64,000 nt of DNA. Origin: Struthidea cinerea (Eukaryota; Chordata; Aves; Passeriformes; Corcoracidae). Positions within the stretch are counted from its first letter, which is position 1; the number at the start of each line of letters is the position of its first letter. Shown in pieces: positions 12,101 through 27,539 of the stretch. A program made the position numbers and the translations under genes. The notes under the pieces were generated by a model. That model saw only the letters and a list, made by a program, of their open reading frames with translations. It was not told the DNA's origin and searched no databases. Location of the stretch: contig VZTI01003800.1 in NCBI GenBank assembly GCA_013397865.1, forward strand, positions 210,709 through 274,708, given 5' to 3'.

Positions 12101-15100
12101 AATTTTAACAAGTAATTAACCCACCATAATGCCACCAGTTATTCCATAAGTCTTCTCTTGTATTATTCAGCCTACACTTACCTTTCAGTCCTTTTGTGCT
12201 AGTTAATGGCAATACAGTCTAGCATTCCCCTCATCTAATGCTTTTTAAATCTTTTTTTTTTCCCCTCACATATATCTTAACTTTGAAATTAAAGTATTAT
12301 AAGAAAGTACTCTTTAGTCTACTAACACAAGCACAGCCTTTTTCCTTTGAAAATTGTGCCATTTGTACCTGCATACCTTGCAGAAAACCTAAAGTATAAA
12401 GTCTGAGAAAACAGGTTTCCCAAGACCACAACATACCATTGGTTAAAAATATCACATAAATTCCTCTGAGTACACTAACAGCTGTGCCCACTTGCCAATG
12501 CATTTGAGGTTATACACAAAGAGAAACAAAACCACGCTCTTTCACTTTACCACAACCTTAGAGTTTAGCTTTAAATGATTTCTGAGGAAAGGCTTCCTGC
12601 AGACTTTTAACTTAAGTAGTTGTAACTACAACTGCAAAACACTGTTGACTGGTGGACTCCAGAGACTTGTTCATTACCTGTCATTAAATGTTTTAAAGTT
12701 TGCATAATTGATCCAGCCAATAAGTCATCATTGATTTATAGGGGTCTGTGCTGAAGAGTTACTCATTAAAAATTCATAACACTGGTATGTGTCTTTACAA
12801 TCCATTAGCTGTTTACGTACCCACAATCCTAAGATTGATTGACCTTGGACTGAGATTCTCATGGACTCTGCTTTTTTTTTCAAAAAACCCCCTTTTTCTT
12901 CCATATTTTTACACAAGCCCACAGTATAGAAAAGCAATACTTCAGTCTTCTCCCTTGACAGCTATACTTTGATTTTTTTCCTCTCCATCAAAACTGAAAC
13001 TTTACTTGAAATAATGAATAAATAAAGCATACTCCATAAACAGCTTTCCACTATTATTTAAGCTTGCGAGCTGTGCTCTGTTAGTCTCCTTTCCCCACCA
13101 TCAGATTCAAGTGTGTAAATGTTCTAAAAGGCTTTGAATGTTTTATGATGATTTCAGGGAATGATGGAGTAATAGCTGAAGAGTGAAGCTATTAGTTTTA
13201 ATATTTATATTGAGTGCTCTGAAACATTAATGTGACAGGATGTAAGATCAGAGCAGCGGGACATATTTACTTCACAACCACTGCCACGTGGCAAAAATAT
13301 TTATTTTCTGAAGCTCTAAGGCCATTTTTTTTTCCAAAAAATATAAAGTTCCGATTATATTAGCTTTTCCTGAACTTTGTACTCATTTTTTAGGAACTAA
13401 AAGAATTTATTATTTTTTGGACATAACTTACTTCATTTAGGTAGATCCCAAGCATAACAATGTTGGTGTTGGTGGTGCACCTCGGTCTCTGTACAGAAGT
13501 TTTCTAAAGCGGATAGCAGCTTACAAATTCATCTCTTCCTGTTTGCTGTGTCTGCTTCCCATAGAGCACCTTAGAGAAAAGAAAAACAGTCATTTGTTAA
13601 TAAAGAAATGGGATGGGCTCAAGGGCAGAATCATCGTTAAAAGGTTGTTTTACATTGTCTTCCAATATTTCATGCATGAAGTAAACCAACCCTGTAAATG
13701 TCCTAAGTCACTGTGCTTGGTTCTTCTGTTCAAACTAGCAAACGTATTAAGGTAAGTGATCTTAATTACCAAGGGTCAAACAGTGCTCACCCCACTTGTG
13801 TGGTTCTCATGGTCTTCAGTGAACAAGTAAAGGAAGTAGGATGAGATCCCTAGGGAGAAATCTTCCTATCAGATTTGCAGAGTGGATCCGATATAAGTGG
13901 AACAAATGATGACTTATTGCTGCTACATTATGAAAATGTGATTTCTCCAGATGCTTCTGTACTCTGTGTAAGGACTTCACAGGCTGACAACACTGCCAGG
14001 AAGCAGCTCACAGACCTCCAGCAGGAGAAACACTTGGGTCTTCTGGGTACATTTTAGCCAGATGTAAGGAACATTGTCTTCAACTACATCACGCAGCCTT
14101 ACAGGAAGAGCAGTGCTGGGCATGCTCCTCAGTGGGGCATAAATAGGGGATTACCTGAAAAAGTGAGGTTACCAGTGCACTTTTACATTGCTCACCAGAG
14201 TCCTCTTCCTGCACCCTTCTATACAGTCATGGACAGCTGAGGATGAGGGCTGGGGCAGAAACTCATAGGAACACCCTATTACAAAGCTGACTAGAATGAT
14301 CTGCCATGTGCTGTCCTGAGCAGTTTTCCCAACCCTGCCTTTCCAGGAAGACAAAGAAAGATCCATAAAGGTCTTAGTTATCTCTCACGTATTTCATTAG
14401 CCTTAACAACTGACTAAGTCCTTGGTGACCTCTTTTCCCAGCTACCTTCCAAACCATCCCCACAACAGAAGCAGCCAACAGAAATGTTTATCAGAGCATT
14501 CTTCATTCAGTTTCAACAGAGCAGAGCATTTTCTTCTGGATGTGTATTTCACTGCCCCTCATGTCTAAAGATACATAAGTGTCAGTTTATCCTCCACCAC
14601 TATTTTGAACATTCCACTAATTGCATCAATCCCTATGTTTCACACACATCTAGCATTGTTTGTCTTTCCCACATCTGCATCTGTTCTTAACTTGCTTATG
14701 TTGTTTAGGAAGCATTTCTAAATACAATTATTTTAATAATTAACTGAATCACACAATGCACAAATTAATGTTATAATTTTAAATACACTTAAGGGGAAAA
14801 ACAAACGTGCTACCTGCACCTGTGTGCACAGCTACTTTACAATTTCTTGGCCCTCTATATCTGTCAGAGAAAATAATTTACAAGTATCTGCTTCCACTTC
14901 TCTGCTCAGAAACAGTTTTCCTTGAGTGTTAGGCAAGACTTTCCATGAGGAAAAAAATCAAAATGAGAGTAGCAAGTACCGGGAGAATGATTTACATCAC
15001 TGAATATGTGGGAGTCACATTCCAACCCATGGCTTCAAGCTTTTTAGAAAGGTGGAAGAAAAATGATGAAGTCAAGGCTCTTGCTGCCTATCAGGACCTC

Positions 15101-17350
15101 CCCCCTTGCAGAGCTCCATTAAAAGACATTATCCATCAAGACAATTCTTCACCTTGTAACAGAGCAGATATCACCACACTGTACAAAAGGGTATAGAAAA
15201 GAGCAGAAGCTGCTATTTTAGCACTGAGATCAAAGCAGAAGGCAAGAGAAAGGAAGGCTGTGATGAAATCAGCACCCTGTCTTCTACTGGGGATGTCCTC
15301 AGGACCAGAGTTTGGCAGTGTACAGTCTGTAGCAGGAGCACACAGAGACTCAGTCCTCCCAAAATAAGACGTTTCCAGCAGAAAAGGATGCGACAGTCAC
15401 CTTTAGCAAGGGGTTTCCACGCAAGTTCTGGAATCACAAATGATACTGTTTTCTCAGCAGGATGTCCACCGAAAACTACTGACTCAAAAACGACAATTTT
15501 AATTTACAAACTTTACATTCAGCAATATTTCACACTTGGAACATGGTGAAAAGTGCTCATTGCCATATGAAGTCTCTGACTGAGGTATTGAGGGAAATTA
15601 GTGCAATTTTTCCTAAAAAAGGTCAAATTCATTTGTTCTTATTCTGCTGCTATTGTCCAAGTTACATTGGTGGTAAATTTTGTCCAGTGTCATTAATGAG
15701 GTCATTGTCAAAAATGCTGCTTGAAGATCTTGGTTATTTGCTATTTTTTTTAAACAGAGGAGCATTACGTAGCCCAAATCAGAAGTAATCTTTTGTTATT
15801 TACTGCAAGCTAGATAGCAGTGATGTACACAGCAGAGTATTGGGATATCCCTAATTATCAGGAATGCGACTTGGTTTGCAAGATGTACAAATGGTGACAA
15901 GTTTGCTTTCAGAGTGTAAACTTTTAAAAACCACCATAAAGACCCCATAAAAATACGGCTTTGACTAGAAAAAGATGTAAGCTGCATAATGCCTACATGG
16001 GTATTTTTCCTTAGAGATCAGGAGAAATATGACAAGTATGACTGCTATTATAGTTATATAGCATATTCCATTTAGCAGTGATATAGCAGAACTGTGAAAG
16101 CGTATCCTAAGGTATTTTCACTTCATGCATTTGACATTGATATTAGTTATTACATTTAAGATACATTGGGCTGTTTATTGCTGACTGTTTCCTCTCAATG
16201 AGAATGTTAACCACAGCAAAGGAATATTTGATGTTACAAATTATTTAGCTTGCTACTCTTCATTTTCCTTTTAGTATGCAATTATTTGTTTGGTTTCACT
16301 GAGCAAATGAAATTTCAAGGGCATTTCAAGGAAAATAAATAAAGTACAACCCAAAAGGGGTTTTTTTGTTTGTATTCAGGAAGAGCACTGAATCATGCAT
16401 ATGTATGAATCAACAAAATCAGGTTAGCTAAGAAATTGGAAATTGTACTCCACACTAGAGCATTTTTCTTGCTCTAGAGATCTTTGCTATGGATTTGAAG
16501 GACTAATAAAAAATCAGCAGCATGACTGGAACAGATGTTTTTTTATGGACTCGGCTTGTTAATAGCCTTTTTAGCTTCTCCTAAGGACTTAAAGCAAGTT
16601 CCTCCCTTGTCCTGAATATTTGAGATGATGTTAACATTGTCCAAAATGTACACTAACAAGCAGCAGTGAAGAGCTAAGGTCTTACATGTGGTTAGGAATA
16701 AAAATTCAAAACATTTCTGTGAATGTGATGAAACCACAAAGTGGACAATGTTACAAAAGAAAAAAAACCAAACTTATTGACCATATCAAATCCACACAGT
16801 GTCATTCTCTTGAAAGGGAGACAGGCTGGTAAAATACTTCAATGCACTGTACTACAGGTATTTCAGAAACAAGGGTCATTACAACTGAAGAAATTCCCTT
16901 TTATTTAACCAGTGGTTCACTTCTGCATACAATGAGAACTGAAACAAAACGAGTCAGATCCTCAACCAGCGTAAAGCATCCAGGTTTTAGTGGCTTCAGT
17001 GGCACTGCGTCAATTTATGTTTGCCATACAGGCTTTGCATTCTCATTGTAGTTAGTGAATTTCTGCAGGTAGAAAAAAGAAATGAGAATATTTGGGAAAA
17101 TTAGAAATCAGAGTCTCTGTCACAGATATTTCACAGGTCAAGTAGTATTTTGTTTACTCTGTTGCTGTTTTATTAACTCATTTTTCTACAATTTCCTGTT
17201 TTCCTCCAAAAATTCTTATCTGCCAGATACTATGTTTTGTTCACTATGTCCAGCTCTGCAAAGGCAGGAATCATCCTACAACTTGCCATTTTATCACACA
17301 TTTTATCTAAGATCCCAGAGCAATGGTGCTAAACAAAAGGACTGGTCCTT
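9121..17350. other. Non-coding stretch, no gene recognised
   Basis: AT-rich vertebrate non-coding DNA. A direct repeat of CTTTTCTGTCAGCTC occurs twice within 9546-9588. No frame above about 90 codons shows family resemblance, and no LINE, LTR or SINE terminus was recognised. The block around 13060-13560 is repeat-free and carries AT-rich motif clusters, but nothing decisive. Confidence 0.55.
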
Positions 17351-17388
17351 TTTTGGAGGGACCAGACATAGGACTGGTCCCTCCAAAA
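17351..17388. repeat. Perfect 15-bp inverted repeat with 8-base loop
   Basis: The arm TTTTGGAGGGACCAG (17351-17365) is followed by the 8-base spacer ACATAGGA and the exact reverse complement CTGGTCCCTCCAAAA (17374-17388). The octamer ACTGGTCC also occurs directly at 17341-17348 and 17373-17380, so the hairpin sits inside a small direct/inverted repeat cluster. This pattern is typical of a template-switch event during replication. A regulatory or RNA-hairpin role is possible but has no supporting context. Confidence 0.8.
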
Positions 17389-20300
17389 CCCAATCACTGG
17401 ATTAAGAAACTGCAGAGGTATAGTTTATTTCTCAGTCTTAGAGAAGGAGGAGAAAGGGAAGCTCTGTAACACTTTGGGAGCATTTGACTAAACGGTACTT
17501 GAAAAAATGCAGAATTGCAGCTTATGGCTTTTTTTTTTTAATACAGAAGCACCAAACCATTACTGGTGTTGAACATTGAGTATCTTAATGCCATTGCTCT
17601 GTCAGGTGAAGAAGTACACCATCATTCACTTCAGCCAAGTGATGCTTCTGCTCAAATATATGGGTTTTCTTTCAGTAAGGAAGGATTGCTTTTCCTCTAC
17701 ATGTAAAGCACTCTTTGAGAAACCAAAGGGACAGAGAAAAATAGCTTTTTCCTTAAAGTGACTTAAAATCAGGGGCAAAAAACGGACAACTGTGTTCACT
17801 CTTTTATTGTGAATGCTGTTCATATTATTCTCTTGGAAGTGTTCTTGACAGTCCCGTGAGTATTCCCACAGGAAGGATTGGGGATTGACCTTGTTCTTTT
17901 CTCACTGAATTATCCTAAAACTTGTGGTGGACAGGTGCTCTCAGTGGGCTCTACTGCAGCATGTCTTTTAGCTCACTTATAGGAATAGCTGAGGTGAAAC
18001 TCAAATGTGGAAAACTTGCTATTATGCATACATATTGTATGTTGTTGCCACTGTCATCTGTATATTTAGAACATCTGGCTTTGGTATGTGAGAGCTTTGG
18101 TTTATAAATAGCTTGAATTTGGAATATTTGATGAAAGACTTCCCACAAATGACTGCATAAAAATCTAAAAAAATACCAATTACTGCCAAAAAGTTCAAAT
18201 CTGATGCAGTAAACCCAAAGTAACCTCATGGACTATAATGACATTCTCCCAGATGTATGCAATCTGACACGAGAACTTGAGCGCACTCATCCCAGGCTAT
18301 GGACTCTTTCCATCATAAAAGCAATGGAAAAAGGAGAAAATGCACTCATTCAAATTCTACACATTAATTGTCTCCTTGCAGGCTTTTTGATACATAATAA
18401 CCTGCTACTTCTACCGTGTCCTGACTTAGAACTGCTTAAGTCAGCAGGCTTAATGTTCTAGCATATAACTCATTTTTAAAAAAATCAATCCAGAAAGACA
18501 AAAAGCAATGAAGAAAGAGGTATGACAAATAAACATACAATTCCTGAGTCCCTCCACAATTTCAGATTTCTCAGGCCAGTGAAAGCATTTACAAGAAAGA
18601 GTGGGAGCTGAATTTTTCACAAGTAACACACACAGACACTCACTGAAGGGAATCGAAATGCAGAAGGTTTTAGGGAAGCTGTTCTGCAACTCAGCCTGCA
18701 AAATAACACCTGTGATGCCTTTGGACTCCCCACTCTTGGGTTTTGGGAAGAAGTAAGCTTCGTTAGTTCTTATTGTTTAGAGAAAAGGAAACTATCCTAC
18801 CTAACAGAATCCCTCTCACTTAACTGAATGAAAATGTAAAATATTTTCTAGTTAGTGGGTCATAACATGATTTCTTGATAGTATCTTCTGTACCCCACCA
18901 CTACCCTTATGCTGCTTCATTTTTCTCAGATTGCTGTTGGAAATAACAGTCTTTGGCTTATTTCTGCTCTACCCTGGTTTTCTTCCTGAAACTACAGCAA
19001 ATCCAAACACCTGCAATGTTGTTATAGCTTCTTTCCCTGCTAATGTGGTAATTGGAAAAACAGCCTTGACCATTCCAGAATAACTTGCTAAGATTTTATA
19101 CCAGACAAAACTGATATTTTGTTTTATTTAAGCAATGATAAAAAACTCTCTTTCCTTACAGCTGACCACAAGATACCCAAGCACATATTCTTCTTAAATA
19201 ATATTGCAAGTGTTAGCAAGACCTGCTGATTATCTGGTAAGAACACAATTAATTTGTGCCCAGACTCATTAATCTTTCTTAATACATGTCAGCCCATTAC
19301 ATTTGATCTGTGACCTCTGTCCCCAGTCTTGCATAAAAATCTCTCAGGATCAGAATCACATCGTGATTTGGCATGGAGCCACCAGCTCCGGCAGTGGCCT
19401 GCAAAATGCTTCAAAGCCATCAGCAATGGCAGCTGCTGCATTTATGTGCACATGCCCGAATGATAAGTTCACAGCTCCTCTAAGGCAGACTGAAAGAAGT
19501 TGGCTGTTCGAAAGCCTGAATCCTGTTAGAAATACAGCTCTGTCCTTATTTAGATCAAATGATTACTCGTCTTTACTCTCACTTCTGTTCCCACAGACAC
19601 AAGTGTCATATGGGGTGCTGGGATAGTCCATGCAAATTCTTTCCCCGTGGCTTTTGCAAATAACACTTAACAGCAAAAAATGTGCAGCAGTGTGCAGCAG
19701 TATTTGAAACCAATTTCTCTTTCACATATGGACATTCATGGATGGAGGATCTAGTAAAAAATCACTCATTGAAGCCATACCTGGGTCCTTCCTGCTTTAA
19801 GAATTACCTCAAGACAGAGAGGTGCAAATTTTTGTAAAAGTTCAGGCATTTAGAACAATGCAATCACCTGGCTTCTTAGTGGACATGGACACAGGCCTTT
19901 CAGTGGTTTTTGGCAGCCATCAAGTTACTTCTCCATCCATAATTTTAACAAGGTAAGTCCAGAGGCTCGTATTATTATTGCTCCTAGAAAATAATATGCG
20001 CCTAAGAACAAGTATCAAGTCTGTGACGGCACATCCACAACTTCCTCATCTATGCAGAATGTTTTAATTGAAGCATTTCTAAGCTTATTCAAAATTCCTT
20101 ATGAATTTACAGCCTAGACCCTTTCTTGTCATCAGCCAATGTTCACTGGTAGGAGAGAAGTAAGTGATGAATTGGAAAATGACAGAAGTTGAATGATGGC
20201 AAAAACAATGCTAAGCTATATTTGAAATGCCTTTTTTAAAGCCAAACGGCAAAGCTTTAGTTAATGTGAATTTAATTAAAGTGTTCTTTCCCAGCTACAT

Positions 20301-23300
20301 ATAACTAATTTTTGCCACCAATATATTTTGTGAAAAATATGTAATCATTCACTGTAAGACAGTGATCTAAATTGCATCACTCAAAAGGAGTAGTATTCCT
20401 TTTCATGGTTAGCTGTGGATGTTAGGTTTGGTGCTTATCATGTGAAAGGCACAATGCTGCCACAGCAATAACATGCAGCCCATGGCTCTAGTGGGGGTTC
20501 TTTTGAGGGGTTTTCTGTGACTCTCAGCTCTATGCATGGCTTTTTACCTTCTCTTAGCTTCCTTCAACCCAAGAAAACAGATAGAAAACCTTGCAATATA
20601 ACTGCCAGAGACAGATCACAGACAAAGTATGCAATACTTCAATTACAAGTAACATTTGCTAAAGTTTCTAAAGAGCATCTTATACTATGCATTGTTTTAT
20701 CTTCAACCATACTATTTGCTGATCATGTCCTAGCAAGCAAATGCTTATTTTATTCTTATTAAAATGTCAAACAGGATCTTAATCTTATCAAAGTGATTAT
20801 ACTGCAGCTTTGAACTACTCTGCAAAAAAACCCAACCAACCATTCATTCATTAATCACTCACTCATGCAATGAATAAGAAGGTGAGATTGTCAGGAACTT
20901 ACCATGCCTGATGGGCCAGTTCTGAAGGGACACAGCTCAGCTGCTTGCCAGCTGCCCAGAATGGTAACTCTCAAGGGGAAGGAGGGGAAGTAAAGTTCTC
21001 CTCTCTGCTCTCCCCCAACAGCGGCCTTTTCTCATCATCCGAAGCCGTGTGATGTGTGGAGATGCAGTCTGAGCTGGTGCTTTCCCACCTCTCTGGCATG
21101 AGGATGATCAGAGCTGTATCTTTCCCTTCCCTTTCTGTCTACAGACACCAGGTTGTGGTCTCTCATCTCTAGATGCTTGTTTCCAGGGAAAGAATAAAGC
21201 TTGAGGAAATACAAGTGGTTATCTTTCCAAGCTTCACTGCAGGCACTGCAGAAAAATTACCCACTCCTCTTTTGGGAGCTTTCTCCAGCTTTAAACAGAT
21301 TCCTGCCATACTGACTGCCAGGCTAGGATCATGAGGAAATCTGGTTTTTAAGAGTAGAACTGATGCAGCAATTGTCACAAATGCCACAGAATAAGCAAAT
21401 TTGGTCTCAACTGTCAACCTTATTGCCAGACTGTCAGAAGATCTGAATCCAGAGAATAATTTAAATGTCAAATCAAGACACTGCAAGCACAAATTCCTGT
21501 GATTTGCTGTGCTGCTGAGAGATAACATGACCTAAGGGTAAGAGAAGAGCTGTCTGAAAAAAAATCCTGTTTTTCAGGGGGTTAGGAAACTTTTTGTTGT
21601 AAATTCACCAAAGAAACTGGAACACGTAAGTTTTTTCCAGCAAAACCACAATGGTACCATGACAGAGAGTTCTCCAAATGGGCTTTGCATTTGTCCAGAT
21701 ATACTTGCCTTGACAGAAGTTGCTACCACAAGAATTAATTAACTTTTGGGAAGTGCTCTGAAATCCTCAGGAAGGAGAAGGTTGAAATGCCAATTATTGC
21801 TATTTTTAAATTAAATGTTTTACATGGAACTACAGACTTCATTGCTTCTGGCTTTAGTGTGGACTATTGCAGCATTTTTACTAAAACTTGCATTGGAAAT
21901 GTAGAAACTAGAAAACAAATATATATTTAAAATCATAAGCCTTTCTCAATGGCTATCATTGTGTCACTACTCACAGCTTTAGGGAGGATTGTGCCTGAAT
22001 AAGGACTGCAGAATAATGCCCATATTGAGAAAACCATATGAACTGAACTGGAAAGAAGAAAAAAAAAATAAAACAGGTTACAAGCTGTCATTCTGAAACT
22101 CATTTTCCCCACCATGAAGATGAACTCTTATTACCTGTGAATATGGAATTCAAATACTATTTTCAAGTTTTAAATGTAGGTAACACTTTACATTATGTGT
22201 CATTCTGGTACCAATTACAGCATAACTCTAATATTATAAATCTACTGAGAGAGGGCTGAGCCAAGAAGTTTCATAGTAGCCCAAAATTCAAGCAAAGTTC
22301 AAAAATATTTCAATTTTCTCTTCTTATATAAGCCCATATTCAGTATCCTGGGACACATAATGCCTTGGAAACAAGCACATTATGTTTTTAATGTAGCAAA
22401 CTTAAACATCTTGCCCTTCTTTTATCTTCCTCATCTATTTTATGGCTGAAAATGAGATCATCGCCTACCCACTTTCCCACCTTAGTAGCTATTGCAAAGT
22501 TTTCTTTACCCCTAATTAGGAAAGCCTGCATCCCCTGTTATTGTGTTTGTAGTCTGGGCAAAGGGAAGTTGCATGTTGCCCTGGATCCACATCTGAACTG
22601 TCTTCTGTTGCTGTGTTTGAAGCCAGCTCTTTCCCTGGCTGACCTACAGTGCTGTAGTTACAGTGACAGCTCTTCAGCTAGTCCCCTCTTGACTAGGATA
22701 GTATCTAGCCCTCAAAAAGAGGAAAAAATAAACATGATGGTTTCAGGGAAGCTGCTTTAAAGAAAAAAAAGCAAGGCTTTTTAATCCCTGAGAGAAAATC
22801 TTCAAGGATTTAATACAGAAGTACAGCATTGCTGTAGGTATGTAACTGGTGTTTAGTGGTAATTTAGAAGCAGATGGAAACAAGAGCCACACTTTCCATG
22901 GAAACAGGCAGATTTTTATAGCCTTCAGAGTATTGATTAGGACATAAAAACATTTCTAATGCTCAGTGAGGGCAATGGAGAAATTCCAACACTGGACCAT
23001 AGTTCCTTTCCCACTTACTGAAAGCCCAGATACAGACCCTGGAACTTTTCTGAAGAGCAACAGGGCACCATGTCTGAGCTGCTGCTTTGCTGTGAAAATT
23101 TTTAAAATTTTTGACAAATAGGTCTAAACTATTGAACCATACAAGCCATGCTGTTTTCAAAGGAAGGAAACAAACAATCTACATTTAAACCATAAAATAA
23201 AGTTCATTTTCCCACATAATTTTTTAGCTAGATGTGCATTCTTGGAGTCTTTTTGCTGGACTGTGCTTTTAACCACAATATACGAAATCCCAGTGTACAG

Positions 23301-26300
23301 GAAATACCATCTATGCAAGTGATTCACTATAAGTTAATTAGGTGTGCTAGACTATTTTCCTCCCAGTGAATGGAGCTTGTATACTGGTATCTGCCATTAA
23401 CACTAAATGGGGCTTACACATGCAAAATCCCTCTGGCACAGAGAGTGGAAAAAATCCTTTCACTTTCATAAATAATGGATCTGTAGCAAAATTAGAATTT
23501 CATGAAAAATTTGAAAAACTAGAATGAAAATATAATATAATTTCTATTCTATATGTCCCAATTTGCCAGTGCATTGTGTGATCCCCCACATAGGTCATCT
23601 CCTGTACATCTACTGCAAAATCACATCAAAAATTCTCTCAGTTATCTGCAAACACAACTGCTCACCTATGACCAATGTCCTCTATGGTATTATGGAAGTA
23701 AAAGTGCCCTTCTTCTACCAGAGCACCGTGTCAGTGGGTTAATTTTTTGGTGTATGGTTATTTCTGTGATTATTTTTTTCATTGAATTGTAATAAACACC
23801 ATTACTTTTCTACTATGAAGTGTTTGTTTTTCTGTCCCTGTTATGGGACATGCTTACACACAAACAACGATTGCTCTGCAGGTACAAATATAAGAAACTC
23901 TTGCCTATTGTATTTCAATAAACATTCATATGGAAAAAGCTATATGCCCAGGTTATTGAGCATGCACACTGCACACTGTGTACGGTATGCTCGGTAAATA
24001 TGCACCTATTCATGACATCAAACATCTCTACTCCTGGTCAGCTCATTTCATTCCAATGCTTTCCAGGGTGACCAAGATGTGCAGCAACCACCACCCATTT
24101 CAGCTGTACTCTACACTAAACCCGGCTGCATTTGAATCACCCAGAGTTCTGCCACAAACCTTGGTGGAACACGGATTGCAGCCTGTTTCTTTTAGAACAA
24201 GATGCTGAAGATCTCACCTAAGCCAAAACTTCTCCATGAATTTGCCCATTGGAATTAGGAATAGAGAAAAAATAGCCCTGCAAACTCCCCTGAAAATCTC
24301 CAGACATGGTCCATGCATGGTGGTGTGATATAAAATCATTCACATGTGAAGACAAGTGGGAAATTATTTTAGCAGGCCCACACACAGAGACACTGCCTTT
24401 CCCTTTTTTTCAGGATTCAGTCTCTATCCCATGGCTTTAAAATCTTAAAGCAAAACCTACTAATATGAGTTTTGTGTTTCCAGTGGAATAGGAATTCCAA
24501 TACTAGTGGGAAAACAAATTTCAAGAGTCATGTTTTGGGGTGTTCAATATTCTGAGCCCAAATTTTGCAATTTAGCTTTTTTTATTTCCTCACTGAGTAA
24601 ATACTCACTTAGAGCAGCTAGACGCAAATTCTGCAGCCAAACATACTTACAAAACAGTATTTTTGATCAAAAAAGAAAACAAGTGACTTATTAATTTCTA
24701 AGCATAAACTCATCAAATACAAAGAGACAGATGGGAAAAGTTACAAATACATTAACCCATGCTTTTATTCCGTAACTCCTACCATTAGAAATTCTGCTCA
24801 ACTGTTCTTTTGGAGGACACATTTAAAGAATTTTTTTAGTTCTACCTTTTAAATTGTGCTTTATTCTATGTTTTTGGTGTTTACAAGCTACAAACTTTGA
24901 TATCAAACAGGGGTCATGATTATATTCTTTGATTCTTGATGTCTTTATTTGGCTTATATTTAAAACAAAAAAAAAGATTACTATTTTCCCAATGGATCAA
25001 ACAAACATGCTGAAGTCAAAGGACAAAAAATAACATCCTTTCTGTGGTTGAGAAGTGTGATTCCTATTTCCTCCTTCCAGCTTTCTGCCTATGGGAGCAT
25101 CTGTCAAGGCTGAGTCAGCACCTTCCCAGGAAAACCTCATAAACATGCTAGAAGACTTTTCACTTTGTCATCTACCTAGGCACACTGGACGAGTATGCAA
25201 ATAAGACAGAACAAGAACAGGACCACAGCAGCAGTGCTAATGCTCTAAGTGATCTTTCAGTGTAATTAGAATTTGTTTCATCACACTAATTTGACATGGC
25301 AAATTAGTGAAGCTAAGATAAGGGGGTTTAGTAGAGCCAGGGCGCTGGTATGTACACAGAAACTTGTCACTAAGTCCATTTGCACATGGGAGTTGTGTAA
25401 CATTGCAGAGAAGTGACAATTAGTAAAAGCGCTGGAAAATATCAGTTTGTTTTATTTTTAATCTGGGAACTTGATAGGTTATATTTTCTTTGGCTGCTAT
25501 CTTACAACAGTGATTTAGGGATCTTAGCCTCTTTGCTGTTGAAAAGTCTTTCAAGACTTGGGATAAGCTAACATGGTACTACAATTATACAAGTTTAGTC
25601 AAGCCTGTCCCAGTGGTACACAGCAACATGCTGTGCTAACACATGGGAATTCAAGGGGCAACTCTGTGATTTCTGTTTCACAGAATGAACTAACTGTAAG
25701 CCATGCCGCGGTGACAGCAAAACTGAGGATAGTGGTTGGTTTCTTTTCTGCACTGTTCTGCCCCAGATCACGCAAGCTCAAGAGGGACCATAAACATGCA
25801 AAGAAAACTGCTCCCAATTGCTGCAAAGTAGCCCTGAAACGCAGAAGATTTTAAGGATGGGTGGAGCAGGCAGAAGTCTGGCAGACATCTGAGGGAAGGC
25901 TTAGTTAAGGAAGAGGACTTGCCCATTTTACAGGATTAATTAATCTTCAACTTCCTGATTAAAGTGAAGATTTGGGATTGTTCTTAGTTTCCTAAATAAT
26001 TTATCCCTAATATTAGTGTAATTAAGATACCTGACCATTGATGCTACACGCTGCTCTTTCAGACCTGCTGAGATCACGAGCCAATTGAGAGCGGATGGCT
26101 AGAGACGTGATGGCACTCTCAGCTGAATCACAAACCCACACACCATCCCTGAAAGATGCAGCTTCCTTTTGCATCTCACACTCCTGGAGGAAATAGGGCC
26201 AAAGGGGGTCTGCCCTGAAATGCAGTCTACAAATCTGAGACAGAATTCATATTCTGTGCTCCATTGTGTTTTAACTGATTCAGAATAATGTCTGTGGATA

Positions 26301-27539
26301 TAATAATACCAATTGCATATAAAATTTGCATCATATTATGAGATGCTAAGACGGGGTTTATTACTTGGAACTTCTAAGAATAATATAGCAAAGAAAGATG
26401 TATCTAGATAGGCATATTTAATCTGATTATTCGTTCACAGAGAGAATAGTGACCTATTCTTTCGATTATATACTTTGCATTGCTTCTATAATTTGACACA
26501 GTCCCGAGGATAATTTAAGTTACCTTTAGGAAATGCTGAACAAGCCAGTCTATTCCACATCTAAAAGGAAAAGAAAATAGTACTGGAAACCAAAGCAAGT
26601 TTCGAGCCAGTGTGGAAATCCCGCCATGGAGCCTAAAGAGAATTCAGAAGGGAAGAAGCAGAATAGCCAAGAATGTAAGTTGCCCTTCAGATGAGGAGAC
26701 ATGCATTATCTGCAAGCTTCACACATCTCAAAGTGGTAACATTCAAAGCACTGAAACAGGATAGACACCAGGCAAAGTCAACCAAGGCAATCCCAGAGAC
26801 TCTGGATATCAACCTTTTCTTTCCTTTTCAGATTAGAAGTGGTGTCTTTGGCAGGATAAGAACATCAAATCTTTACAAACTCTGGGGGTTTTTGGGTACA
26901 GTTACAAGGTTACCTGTAAGAACATTCCGGGAAGAAGGCAAAAGAATTTCCCTACAGAGAAAACTAAGTTCTCCCCTTGTAATCACCTTTTGGAACCTTT
27001 TTTTTTGGCTGAAAAATGGGTCTCATGCCCTATAAATCTATAGGAAGAGCAATTTCCTAAAACTGCACTGTTTTTTCAGGAATTGCAGTCCTGAGGTACA
27101 GACGCACGGAACAGCTTTGAGAAAGAAAGCTGGTTTTTTGTTCACTCACATTCAGAGAAATTTTCTTGGGCTATCTATTATTTTATGAGGATTTTCAAGA
27201 CCTATTTTCTTGTTGTTCATTTTTTTGGTGTGTGTGGGTTTGGTTTTTTTAATAGTTTCTTTTCATTATAGGAATCACTTGGTAAGGACAAAATAGCATT
27301 TTGATTCTTGATTCCCAGAGAAGCTTGGCCAAACAGGTACTCACACACAGAGGCAGACAGAATCTCTGTTATTTATCATAAAAATAAGCTAACATCATCC
27401 GCTTCTGCAGGTAATCATATATTGCTCACCTTTCAAAGCTCAAAAAGTGAATACTGTTTTAGAGATTTTCAAAAGAAATGCAATTACAATTAGAAGTTGA
27501 GATTATGACAGAAAATGTTCATTACAATACGAGCCATAA
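17389..27539. other. Non-coding stretch, no gene recognised
   Basis: Non-coding, mostly AT-rich. The longest open frame is 119 codons on the minus strand (21169-21528), with no recognisable domain. A short tandem repetition of GTGCAGCA lies near 19681-19700, and ATTC/ACTC-type simple sequence near 20838-20870. I could not identify any transposable-element terminus or exon. Confidence 0.55.
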
